Shown here: positions 1 to 11,800 of the stretch, in pieces
How positions within the stretch are numbered: the stretch's first letter is position 1
Layout: the number at the start of each line of letters is the position of its first letter
Assembly (NCBI GenBank): GCA_011503125.2
Contig: WWBZ02000001.1
Span: 3,224,001 to 3,288,000, forward strand
Direction: 5' to 3'
Origin: Botryosphaeria dothidea
Lineage: Eukaryota; Ascomycota; Dothideomycetes; Botryosphaeriales; Botryosphaeriaceae
Length of the DNA stretch: 64,000 bases
Translations under genes and position numbers: made by a program
Notes under the pieces: generated by a model
What the model was told of the DNA's origin: nothing
Seen by the model: the letters and a program-made list of their open reading frames with translations, nothing else
Database searches by the model: none

Positions 1-1744
1 GATTGATTGTACAGCTGAATGACCGGCGTTGGACACCGGAGCAGAATATCGAAAAAGTGAACCAAATGGCATTCGTATCGAGAACAGGACCAAGTGTGTG
101 CTGTCGTGTCTTGGTCGTGTTCGTCGTCGTCACCACGGTCTCATGACTACCCAATCCGGAAATAGTGACTGGGGACACCTCGGCAAATCGACCAATCTCT
201 GTGTCATAACCTCAACACAACAGAACGCAGCGATTGCTAAGCAGAAGGGTCTCCGGAAGTGAAAGAGAGACACGGTGGCTTGATTGAGATCCGGTGGACT
301 ATACGAATACGAAATATTGTTGTAGCCTGTTGCTGCGCCTGACATGACTGTACCCATGTACCTGCTCACGTGGACAGTCCCAAAGCAGGCGCGAAGTATT
401 GGAACATGCCACCACCACACACCCAGCCGAACTCGGCCACAGCTTTTGCCAGTTGTCAGCTGAACAGTCAATAATCTCGTTCTTGACATTCATTCGCATG
501 TGCCTTGTCTTCGTCCTCGCTCAGCCGACGCAAAGCGATGCAGTCAATGCACAGGAGCATAGATGGTATGCGCCATGCTTTGTTCAGCCACATACAATGC
601 AGGTAAGGAAGTTGTTTATCCATCGGCTCCATGGCCGATAGTTCCGGTGGAGTCATAGATAAAAATAATAACACTACTGCGCATAGGCAGCGCAAGGACG
701 ACAAAACCCAGAATACTTTCGTTGCCCGTCAGATATCCCTCTGCAGGTTCGGCTAAGACCGAAGATCTTGTAGGACTTGGACGAGAGATTGACAGGGGTA
801 AAGCACGTAGTATAGCTGGTATAGTGTGGCGGCCATGTGCGGAAGGAGGTTGGATGGGCAAGTTTGCTAGGTAGGTAGCAGCAAGAAACTGTGCAACACT
901 CAGGATCAAACGGCAGCCAAACGAATTGCACTGCCAGCGTCTCGGATGCTTCCATCTCCGCGCCCATTCGTACGTATCGGATTATGGCATGCTTCCCATC
1001 ATCCTGGTCACCGGGCCGAGAAACACGTTGCATGGCAAACGTCTCGAAAAAAAAAAAATCTCTTGCTTGCTTGCTCGGAATCCCCGTGTGGCTGATGCGA
1101 TTTTCCCGCCAAAACTCCGGTCCGAAACCCCACCGACCAAAGAACGGCCGCTGCGTTTCCTGTCGCATCCCAGTCACGCATCCCCCTTCCCCAAGCGGTG
1201 AAAAGTTTCTCTTTTGTAACCGGCTTTACTGCACAGCCTCCCGCTGCGCCACATATCAGTCCACCAATCGTCGGCCGCGACGTCACTGTAACGTACGCAG
1301 TAACCCTACTTTTCGCGAAGATTCTCCGCAGCTGGCGAATCACGCACCATGCAGCGCGACGGACACGCAGGCTCCTGATACGACGCCCCATTCACATGTA
1401 TCCCCTACTCACTATACGTCCGTTATATCCAGACGGTGAGCCCGGAGCCCTAAGATCTCCATACTAAATGCCTGTGATTGATTGATTGATTGAGGTTGAG
1501 AGAAGAATAGGGCGTAAAGCGCAGGGCAACAGTGTGGCGGACGTACGGCCGAGCGTGCGAAAAGACCGATGCGTGCTCTTTACGTACTTCGGCGTTCAGA
1601 CAACGCTTGGCGTGCATTACGGTAATCCAAATACACAGTACATTGCCCTAGGTCGGACACAGCATGCGGTCCAATCAGAGCGAAGGCGCAGTGCGATAAA
1701 TGGACGAAAGCAAAAAACGACGAGGAAAAAAAGAAACAAGGAGC

Positions 1745-1775
<31 letters not shown>

Positions 1776-2750
1776 GCATGCATGCCTTTCGCGCCCCACT
1801 TTGCTCGTTTGTCTGTTCTTCCTTCCAATCCTCCCTCCTGTTGATCTCTGCCAGCCCCTTCTTCGCGGGGAGACGGGAAGGTGGGAATTTTGAGTGAGAG
1901 CGGCGTTTGAGGAGCAGGATGTCTCATACGTAGTCGTGTGGGTCCGCGGAGAGAAGGGCGCGCTGCGCGTGAACGGGTAAGAGGAGCAGGGCAGGACAGG
2001 GCCAGGGGTGGGCTATACCAGCATCTCACCACGGAAGCTAAACCCGCAGAGTCAGTGGGTAAATCGCTTGAGAAGGGAAAAGATGAAACCCGATCAGAAG
2101 CCGGAAAAGAGGCTCCGGAGGCAGAGCCGCAAACGCACACACGCGCATGCTGCGGGCAAGGTGGGGGGAGGGAGGGGGGTTGGGAAAAGGGGTGGGAAGA
2201 CGAAGGCAAAGCAGGTTTTTGCGTCACGATAGGCGCAATGATTGACAAACGGACCACCCGAGACCTCGTCACCTTGGACCTCACTCCGAGCAGCAAGACG
2301 ACTGCTAAGATAACGATTGTGGATGGATTTAGACAGTTCTCTGTATTCTCATTACTTACTAAGATTCTCGTTGCAGCGATCGCTTTCCTATTCTTGCGAA
2401 GCAATGCAGCACTAATGCACACGTGCGAATTCGAGGTAACGGTATACAATGAACACTTGAAAGCCGGCTTCATTCGAAGGGAGGGTATATGCTCAATCTT
2501 GCCAATCGACTAGGTCCCATCGCCCTGTATACAAAGACGAAATAACAGCCTACCCACAAAACCAAATGAAATTCGCTGATGGTACAGTTCGAAAAACAGC
2601 CGCCCAGTCCATTCCCTGTCCTTGATGACTTTGCAGCCAGGAAACTCCGATCAACCCTCAATCTCAGACCCAAAACGAAAATCAGGAGTACAAGGGAAGA
2701 AATTACAGGAAATCAACAAAAACAAAACTAGGCGCGGCGCAATATTTTGG
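1..2750. other. gene-free stretch with simple repeats
   Basis: I find no convincing gene here. The open frames are short, overlap on both strands and have low-complexity translations. The stretch holds a tetranucleotide GATT repeat near 1475-1494 and a purine tract of GA dinucleotides at 1741-1775. The right part up to 3618 is probably the 3' flank of the downstream minus-strand regulator gene. Confidence 0.5.
1741..1775. repeat. (GA)n microsatellite
   Basis: The sequence is a nearly pure GA dinucleotide run broken only by one or two extra A residues. It produces long Arg/Glu or Ser/Leu low-complexity translations that should not be taken as genes. Confidence 0.9.
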
Positions 2751-3618
2751 TAGATGAAACAAAACTGATAGTACAGAGGGATCTCTTCCGCGGATAAATC
2801 AATTTTTTTTACTGCTGCAAATCTCTTCCGTTCGTCGCAGTTCGTCGTAGCGATTAAAACGCTTCCATCGTCATCTTTTACTCGTGCGCAGGGTGCGGTA
2901 TTAATACAGGTGTAGTAGTTGCGGAAAGAGACTCCCCGTCTTCGCTTGGTCGCTCGCTCGAATATCAGAAAAGAGAAAACAAAAGAACCAGATATGACCA
3001 GTGCCCTGCTCTTTGACTTTGATGACGCTCAACGCCCGAAAGGGTAATAGAACAAGGAGATAAGAAATAGAGTGGTGCCGAAGAGAATACGGTGCGAGAT
3101 ATGATATCAGAGGACTATAGGATGGATAAAGCCGTAATAACGCCAGCCACACCCTGTCACCATCGTCGTCATTGCGGAAATGGCAGATCAAGACAGGCGC
3201 GCATCGCATTGCAGCGCATGGCGCCGAATATTGGAAGCGAGGAAATCTAAAACCGGAAGCTAAGGAAAACGAGGCGATGCAGCGATGCAATCTCACGAGA
3301 CGATGATGTCGTCGTGGCCGGGCCCAGTGCGCAAGCGTGAGCAGAGGGCTTCGGAAGTATGTGGCATATCGACGTCGTCGGCGGAGATCATGACGCAGGC
3401 CTAGCGTGCGGAAACGAGCGCCTATGACGCGTTGGGGCCCCATTTGGACCGTGGGGAACTTTGTTGCCCAAGGAGCGCGAGGGAGGGGCTCGACGATCCG
3501 AGACCTCGGTAGCCGACTCATGACTGCGTCGCTAAGATCGCTCGGTCGAATGAGCGTCGTCGCAGCCGGAGTCACGGAAAAGCAAGCCGTCAAGTTGAAG
3601 GAATGCTTCGCCGTGTCT

Positions 3619-5859
3619 CTACTCGTAGGAGCTGCCGCCGCCCCGTCTGCGGTGCTTGCCGGGGAAGTCGACCTCAGGATGCACGACGCGCATGTGACGA
3701 GTGAGGGCGTCGTTGCGGCTGAAAGTCTTCTCCTCAACGCACAGGGCGCAGCGCACCTTCTGTTTGCGGGCGTTGTGGATCGTGTCCTCATGGCGGGTCA
3801 GGTCGTAGGGCCTCGAGAAGATCGTGTTGCACGGCTTGCCCGTCGTCGGGTTGATGCGCTCGCACTTGTGTGGGCCCGCCTGCGAGTTGCGCGCAAGGAG
3901 CTGGGCTGACGTCATTCCGGACCCAACTCCTGGGGTCGCTGCGTGAGGCCTGTGCCCATCACGCTTGTGCTTTTGCAACTTTTGCGGCGTCTCGAACCGG
4001 AGCGTACAGCCGTGGTAGGTGCAGGTGTACGTGCCCGTGTCGGCGTTGGTGTGGCTAGGCCTCTGTGTCGATACGCTGCTGTCCTCGTTGCTGGTCTGCG
4101 ACGACTCTGGCATTTCGCTCGCGCTCGAGTCCATCGAAGTGAGCTGGGGGTGGAACTGCGGGTTCTCTTCCTGTCCAGATGCAGGCATGCTGGTGACCGA
4201 TCGGTACTGCGTGTTTGCGCTATTGAACGGAAGACTGTGCAAGACATTTGGCACCGTCGGGGGCTGGAAGTTGAAAGTTGACTGCGGTGGCGAAGGTCCG
4301 GAAACTGATGGAAAGCTGGTGCCTGCCTGGCCGGACCAATTGCCGCCTTGACTTGTGGCTGTACTTCCATACGATACTTCCGAAGAGCCATCATACTGTG
4401 CCTGGTCGCCACTCGTGTAGGACTGGTCGTAGTCGTTGGCGCTAGCGTCAGGGAAAAGTGGCATCTTTGAATCCTCCTCCGACTCATGGTAGTCGAGCAG
4501 AGCATCTTTCGGAGAAATCGTCTTCGGCTCAGACATGTCCGGCTGACGCTGGCTTTGTTGCAGAGCGTAGGCATCAGCTTCTGCCTTCTGCTGCTCACGG
4601 ATCTGCTGAGCGGAGCCTAGCCGAACCTGCGGCGAGGAGAAGGAGTTGCTCTGTGGGGCCAGTGGCGAACCTTGCCGGAAGGGAGAAACTCCGCGTGACA
4701 TCGAGCTGGCTGGCGACTGACTGCGGGCTTGGTGTGCCGCCTGTAACCTGTCCGTGATGACGTTCCGGAAAGGAGACAGCAGCTGGTTGCTGGAAGCCTG
4801 CGATGACTGCTTGGCAGGTGCCGGAGCCATGGTGTTTGGGTTGAACAGCTCATCCGCATAGATGTCTGTTATGGTGCGGTCGAGCTTGGGAACTGGTCGC
4901 ATGTCTGGTACATCGGGGAAATGTAAGTATTCATCGATCCAGTTCTCGATCCGCGGGAATAATTTCTCACCATTGGACGGCACCTTGAATCGGTCGTCGC
5001 TAAAGACATCTTCCTGGCCGTTGTGAGGCGTAGCTGGAGAGTCAGCACCATAACTCGACACTGATTGTCTGGACGAGTGTCCGAATTCTGGGCAGCTACC
5101 ATCATTACCGGTCTGATGGTGCTGATCCATCAACGCTTGCTTCATGGCCATGTGAGCTGCCATTCCTCCGTCCGTGTTCTGGGTGTTCATGTTGAAGTTT
5201 GTGAATGAGGAGCCGGTAAATGAGTCTTGAGTAGGAGTGTGCGAAGGAGTAGGAAGATGGTTCGAGAAGGCGCTCGAGATATCGTCAGCGCTATACGATG
5301 ACTCAACTTTGGGAGCCTGCTGCGGTGTGGACGGATGTTGCTCGGAGTTAGAGTAGTAGTGGTGGAAGGCTGGGTTGTAGGCGGAGGCGGAAATGTTCGA
5401 GCCGGTGGTCGAAGAGGAAGGTGACCTCTGATGGGAGCGACGGCTGTTGTTGATTGCCGAAGAGTGCAGCGACGATGGACCAGCTGTCAGCTGCGAGTTG
5501 TTGCCAAAGGTATCCCAGCTCAGCGCGTTGGCGCTGTTATCCATCATCAAGTTGGCGGTCGAGTAGTTGGCCGTCAGCTGTGGGGCTGGAGTCGACTGCT
5601 GGATCCTGATGGATGGATTGGAGAAGTTGTAGGAGCTCGTCATGTACTGATCGGCGTACTGATTTGCGTCGGGTCGCGAAGCGGATGGCAGAGATGTTGT
5701 CGCTGATTGCTGCTGGAAGTAGTTGCGCAGCAGTCTGTCGTTCTGGAGTTCGGTGGGAGAGGTTTGGGAGAGGTTGGTGTAGAAGTTGAGGTGCGAAGGG
5801 GTGGGCGACGGCAGGCTAGATGTGTCGGCGTGTTGACGTCTTGGATGACAAGCTAGCAT
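3619..5859 (-). CDS. Rpn4-like C2H2 zinc finger transcription factor
   Basis: A single uninterrupted frame encodes about 746 residues. Most of the protein is Ser/Gln/Asn/Pro-rich and probably disordered. The last ~140 residues carry three C2H2 fingers: CTYHGC...HKRDGH near 612, a divergent finger with KCERINPTTGKPC and RHEDTIH near 665, and RCALC...RHMRVVH near 697. The expanded second finger (CxxINPxTGKPC) and the FSRPYDLTRH and FSRNDALTRH blocks are typical of yeast Rpn4 and its filamentous-fungal relatives, which activate proteasome genes under proteotoxic stress. An upstream part centred on NWIDEYLHFPDVP and DIYADELFNPN also looks conserved and may be an activation or degradation module. 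I chose the ATG at 5859 (A at -3); an in-frame extension reaches 5940 but is low complexity. Family assignment is good; direct orthology to Rpn4 is inferred. Confidence 0.85.
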   Translation of the reverse strand: MLACHPRRQHADTSSLPSPTPSHLNFYTNLSQTSPTELQNDRLLRNYFQQQSATTSLPSASRPDANQYADQYMTSSYNFSNPSIRIQQSTPAPQLTANYSTANLMMDNSANALSWDTFGNNSQLTAGPSSLHSSAINNSRRSHQRSPSSSTTGSNISASAYNPAFHHYYSNSEQHPSTPQQAPKVESSYSADDISSAFSNHLPTPSHTPTQDSFTGSSFTNFNMNTQNTDGGMAAHMAMKQALMDQHHQTGNDGSCPEFGHSSRQSVSSYGADSPATPHNGQEDVFSDDRFKVPSNGEKLFPRIENWIDEYLHFPDVPDMRPVPKLDRTITDIYADELFNPNTMAPAPAKQSSQASSNQLLSPFRNVITDRLQAAHQARSQSPASSMSRGVSPFRQGSPLAPQSNSFSSPQVRLGSAQQIREQQKAEADAYALQQSQRQPDMSEPKTISPKDALLDYHESEEDSKMPLFPDASANDYDQSYTSGDQAQYDGSSEVSYGSTATSQGGNWSGQAGTSFPSVSGPSPPQSTFNFQPPTVPNVLHSLPFNSANTQYRSVTSMPASGQEENPQFHPQLTSMDSSASEMPESSQTSNEDSSVSTQRPSHTNADTGTYTCTYHGCTLRFETPQKLQKHKRDGHRPHAATPGVGSGMTSAQLLARNSQAGPHKCERINPTTGKPCNTIFSRPYDLTRHEDTIHNARKQKVRCALCVEEKTFSRNDALTRHMRVVHPEVDFPGKHRRRGGGSSYE

Positions 5860-5940
5860 GATGTAGGCGGAACGTCTTAGTGGGGACCGGAGCCGGGTCA
5901 GGGACGGGTGGCGAATATAAGGGAAAAAGCCAGCGGGCAC

Positions 5941-8900
5941 CTGACTCAGATCGGGCCGGGCTTAGCAAAGGGTAAGGTGATCAGGTAATGGTCGCGGTGG
6001 AAAGCCGTGGAAGCCGGCTTGGAATGCGGTCGCGGTTCGGGGTTTGCAGTGGGAGAATTCGGTGGGTGCGCCAAGCGCTGTCGGGGAGAGAGCGGATGTT
6101 CGCATGCGCCGAACTTAAAGGGCGTGTGCTGGAGTGTTGGGCGGAACAAAAGCGGTGCCCTCCCATAGCGCCCTTGGACGCGGTGGAATGCTCTCTTGCG
6201 TCATGGCTTGGCCAAGAATTCTGGAAGTCAACGATCTGCGCACGGCCGACAGGCGCTTCCCTGTGCCTTCCCTGTGTCATTACGCACGTCCCCTTCAGCC
6301 TTAACCCTGCATTTGTGCCCGGCCGCTGCCGATCGAGGCCCTGCAACGCTGCAACCCATCCACTGCCTGCCCATGCGACAAATTTTTTTGCGCCCGCGGA
6401 TTCGCTGCCCACCCATCATCTTCCTCCCCGCGCCCTCCTAAACCCTCCGTGCTGCCCCTAGATCTGCCAGCCTCCGGCGCCCCGTCGCACCCCCCAGACC
6501 AAATTTAGCGTCATCGGCTCGCGGCAGCGTTCCCAGGGCTAAATCCGCCGGCGCTGTCTGTGTCGCCAGTCGCTTCACACCCGAGCGCGCTGCGCCTCGC
6601 AGAGACGCGCGCAGGGGTTTCGGGTAGCAGAAGAGCCGCGTACAGACAAGGCCCCGACGCCCGCTCGCGCCGCCCGATTGGTGCCCCGGAGACAGTGCCT
6701 TCAAAGGCCGTCGGCCTTGGGAGCGATCATATGCCCGCTCCGGTGCCGCGTGATCGCCCGGCTCTTTCAACGGAAGCTGAACAAGCAGCGCGACTGTGGG
6801 GATTGCTGTGGCTGGTGCTTCGGAGTCGCCGCCACACCCTCTCCCCAGCCAACCATGCTCGTGTCGGTGCGAGCTGTGAGGCGCCGCGGGCAATGGGCAG
6901 CTCGCTACCAGTGTTGCTTACCGCCCCGGGGCAGCGTCTGCAGCGGGGTGAGGGCACACTAGATCCCTAGCAAAGTGTGGAGGTGCGCTTATCGATGGCT
7001 GTCTAAGCCGCGTATTGGAAGCTCGCAGCTGATGACTCGACGACTAGAGCTTGCTCCCAGTGTTTACTAGATTACTCATGATTGGTAATGAGAACGTGTT
7101 TACTACTCTTCTAGACGGTCGAGTTGCTTTGCTCATCGTCGTTGACTCGAGATGGGTTTCGCAGAGTCAGCAGCGACGCCGGCTACCGGCAAACGTGCGT
7201 GCGGCAGGCATCGTACGAGCGCGCAACACCTAACGCCGTCGGACAGGTGAGAGCGAGCGCGGTGTCTCCACGCTCAGCTAACGCCGCGAGCTCGGCAGTC
7301 GGCGAGCGCGGGCGGGCCGCGGGTACATAGTACGGTACCTGTGCGCTGTGGCCCCGTCTTTTTTTTTCCCTCAGGGTCCAGTCCGGATGCAGATCTAGCT
7401 GTACAAGGTTCTTACTGTGAACGCGCAGCAAGCGTTGAGGCTCGCACGGGTCGGCTGCACGCGTGAGCTGGCATGTAACAGGCCCGCTATAGGGGCTCAG
7501 GAACAGTGGTGCCAGATGGGCGTGGGACAGAGGCCGAGATGCAGTCCCGTTGCTCTCTGTGCAGCGCGACCGAAGGATGGCTTGCAGCGAGGGTGTGGCT
7601 GAGTGCATGGTAGGGCTGCATAGCGCACCCATCTCAGCCAAGCCAAGGCCAACCAGCGGGCAAGCCGACGCATGGACCGGGGGTCTCCGGGTCCGAGAAG
7701 TGTCCAGGCGGCCGCCGTTGCCCGCCAAGCCGTTCCCTCGACCCGTCCAGATCGCAGCGAGTGCCGAGTCATTCCGGTTTTTGCAACCACGCGACGAAAC
7801 ACCGCGGAGAAACGGGCCTGGCCGCTCCTATTTTTTATTTTTGTTGAGCTCTTGCTGCGACACAACACCAAGACCCAGGCGCGCGACGAGAGGGAAGATT
7901 GCAGTCGTCTAAGCCACTGCCGTGTCGGGCAGCAGCGGCACAGCGAGGTGCGCGTAAGCTGTCGAGCGTCTTTCTCCGCTCGCCAGATCGCGTCTCCCTG
8001 CTGTACTCAGAAGCGCAGGAGGGGCAGCGAGAAACATCTGGCAGGTTGCGCCAGCGTGGCTCCTGGGGTTGCGCAGGTCCGCGTCGTGTGATTAGCCTGA
8101 CCATGTGCGCTGCAAAGGCTATTTTTGCGCGTTCCAGCAGTCATCCCGGGGCACTTATCTATCGTACTTTAAGCATCAAATGCTGCATCTCAGGGTCCAG
8201 CGGCGTGGCAAATCTCTGCTACCGGCCACGATCCGCCGTTGAACCGCTCTCGGCAACGTTGCAACCCGCAGCCTCAGCACCAATCGCGGACGGCGAAGAG
8301 CGCTCATCTGTGCATGGCTGAGCGGTGCCGATGGAGCTTGACACAATGGACACCAATAGCTCGTATAACACTATTCCTTATAGGCAACATAGAGCTGGAA
8401 ATAGCAGCAGCCACGCACAAACACGAGATACTCGATGTACAAGCGAGCTGCAACCTGCACCCGGCGCCCGAAGATGCTCGCGCGCTGTCGTTGGTCAATT
8501 CCAAAAGCCTCCTGCGGCAGACGTGGAGTCGCTGACCGCACATGCTCGACCACGACCCGGGCAACGATGTCATCGCGCATGGGCTGTATAAGGACCCTGA
8601 GTCGCTAGTTGCGTCAAGTGATCCGACACGGCGGTTTTCAAAACCTTGGGGCGCGGACGATGCGCCTGATCAAGCACTTGCTCCGCCGACAATAAACTCT
8701 CTTCGACCAGCGATATTCAAGGCGCTGGGGTTGCTCGAGCGGGCGTCAAAAATGCTGACCTGGTGAGCGATAAAGCATGAAACTGTGTTCGTCGTAATTG
8801 TACCAGTAACTTATCGGAGCGGACTCCAGGAAGTATATCACGTCGATGATTGGTGTTCGCGATCCTCACACGTGCCTCATGCGATCGCCGGCTCATCGTT

Positions 8901-11800
8901 TTGTCGCGTGTGTGCCGCTGCCCGCACCGCTTTCCCGGCCGCACACAACCTTATCTGACTGCTTTAGCATCGTTCTCCCCACCAGCGATTGAGGACTGCT
9001 CGGCGTTCGTGGCTGGTCATCTTCCTATATTTCGCAATGGCAATTTTTGAATTAGAAAAAAAAGAGTGGACGAGGCTATAGCGTTCGTCCACGACAAATC
9101 TGTAGATGACGTGATCCCAAGGATTTCTATGTACATTTGCATGGGCGTCGTGGTTTCAGCGCTTCATAGCAAGACTATCTGGCGGAACACTATGAACCGA
9201 TGCCGTACCTGGCGTGGGGAGAGTCAGTGACCCAGGCTGCTGGAATTTGGCCATGATCGTTGGGCGTCGAGCGGGGACGCAGGCATCGAGGCATCCACCA
9301 ACGGCATCCAAGGCTTGTGCCGAAGTGCTGCCTCTTGCCCTTCTGCTCGACTCAGCTCCATAAACCAAAAAGCATAGAAATCCTGCCAGGCTTGCACCTA
9401 CGTCATCCATCACGAAGTCCAAAACAAACCCCGTTACAGGCCCCGAGTTTCATCTGAGACACCAGAGCGTTGTCGCCGGGGACCGACGTCATCGCTCATT
9501 TCCTAAGCTCCGCGCGACTCGCGGCCAGTGATGGCCAGAAGCAGAGGCCGCTGCGGCACGGCCCTTTACCTTCGAGCTGCGCACGCTCCTTTCCCGAACG
9601 GACGGAGGTCCAAACGCCGTGTTCAAAGCGTTGTGGATCGACGCAAGGCTGCTGGCACAACCACGCTGCAGGGCGCGACATTGCTGCTGCTCTTCTTTTC
9701 GGAGGACATTTCCCTAGCGCAAATTTGGAATTGTGCACGTCTCGTGTTCATGTCCAGTATGATGCTCTTCTGCCAACCCCGCATGGTGTGATACCGAATT
9801 GCTCCGCGGGGCTGGTGGCCGGAAGGGCAGTGTGTTGGTGATGAATTGGTGATGCTTATCGGAAAGGAGACGATGGCCAACGAGAACGGCGAACAGGGAG
9901 ATTCTGAAACGTAGATGGGCGGGTTCCTGCCGATCGCATTTAATGCCCCAGCGCGGTCATCAAAGTAGGGAGGTGTTAAATGCCAGCTGGTTTGGGCAAG
10001 AGACTTGAGTTGAGGGTATTCGTTGTGCCTTGGAAGTAGTTGAGCAACGCCTCGCGGAGGCATGTCCCGACCAATTGGCGTTCTATCCGAACTTCCTGTT
10101 TGGGCCACCATGGCATTCAGAAATGCTTCCAAGACAAAAAGCGTGTCAGGCATACCGCTTCCATCAAGGGCCAGCGTCTTCCGCGGCAGAAGATTGAGGA
10201 TTGGTTGACTTTCCGAACAGTGATATCTTATGCAAGGCGTCGCGTTCTAGCCACCAGGACCCTGATTTTCGTTTGGTATGCTTTGCCCTGCAGGTTTTGA
10301 TCGTTCGACAGCCACGCGATGGAGGCGGGGTTCGAAGGAGTGTGCCTAGGTTGAGCGACACTTTAAGATTATACGACGTTGCCTCTATATACTTACTGCG
10401 CGTATCGTCAAGACAATGGCGGCTCTCAGCGCTATCAGACCAGATAAACTGTGTTCGTTCCAGTCACGATTGATTGCGGGGTTGGGCAAGTCGATCGCTG
10501 ATCCCGTCGAGAACGGCGCGGCATCGGCACAACATTTGGACGACAAGAATCTGCCTGAGGCATGCCTGATGCCTGGAATCGCGGAGAAACCGGCGGGGTT
10601 TTCGAGTGGGAAGGCCAGACCCCTTTTCCGCCACATGCCGGCCTCCGAACATATTCCGTCGAAGGTGTGATCAGTGATCGAAGGTTACAAACATCAGCAT
10701 GCCTCGTGACGGGCGGGCTGGTGGAAGACGACGGATGCGACACTGAGGCAGCGTGCGTATCCTCGAGCTTCCGGGCGCGGAGCAAACGGCCAATTATGTC
10801 CCCAAGTTGCGCATTCTCCTCCTTGAAATCCTTGACGGCCACCGGCTTCTGCGGTGACGAGCGGCTTTCACAGACAGCGCAGTAACGGCATTAAATTTGT
10901 AAGGCGGCGATTGTATCAGCGGCATGCTCCGCGGTTGCACAACCAGGCGCGCCGTGACGCGAAACATGTGGATTCGTCTGGAGTCTTCCCCTTCTTAGTT
11001 GGGACGAAAGACCGCGAAGACTTTCTGGGCGGTCGCGCCTAAGATTCAGTAGGTGGCCGCGAATGGCAGGAAGAGCGCTGCTTATGACGACGCAACGCTG
11101 CCGCACGGACGCTTTAGAACAGTGAAGGACGCGCTGGAAGGCCTTGGCCGGCACGCGGCTGCGGCTCCAACCGGCGCAAGCCTTCGTGGTGGCGTTCTGC
11201 CTTACGCGCGCGGCGTGTCGATCTCGCCGACAGCCGCAATCGATCGAAGACACGGTGCCTGGCGTTGTTGTGCGTTTTTCCGCATGGCAAACGGAGTCGC
11301 GATGGATGAGAGATTAAAGAGCGCCCCGGAGAACGACCGCAGTGGGCCTGGGGACCTCCGTGGGGGAATCTGGCAGCAGTGGAGTGCTGGGGTTTTGCGA
11401 CCTCTCCGGGCAACGGTTGACGCATTGCTTACGGGCGCAGCCAATGGGAATCTTACGGTCGAGCGCTAGTCCGCTAGCCCTTTCGCTAACGGCCGATCAG
11501 CCTCAACTCCCACGCTCTCCAGACCCACCATGACCTGATGACGTCGAGAAGACAGTTCCTCCGCTGACGGCTCAATGCCGTGCTCCGGGGCTCTCCCCGC
11601 CCGACGAGATCGCGGAGGAGTGACGGTGACGGCGCGCTGATGCTGCCGCAGCTACAAATTCCACCTGTGTCCCCCGCACTCCAGCTTCTGTTTCTCCGAA
11701 TTTCACTTCTCCGCTGAAACCACACCCACGGTCGCAAAGTTATCCGGGATCTCGGTACTGTCTCGCATAGGGCTCTCTGTCTCTGACTTGCAAACGCGCC
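5941..11800. other. GC-rich gene-free interval
   Basis: This 5.9-kb stretch separates the divergent Rpn4-like gene (minus) and the hexose transporter (plus), so it contains both promoters. Open frames exist on both strands, the largest around 7183-7728 (-), 9623-10153 (-) and 10435-10842 (-). Their translations lack recognisable domains and have Ser/Arg/Pro-rich composition as expected by chance at this GC content. I found no copy of the hairpin repeat and no RNA gene here. Confidence 0.45.

Noticed and set aside
1580..2473. 297-codon minus-strand frame
   Set aside because: It consists largely of translated simple repeats and pyrimidine tracts; no domain and no codon bias.
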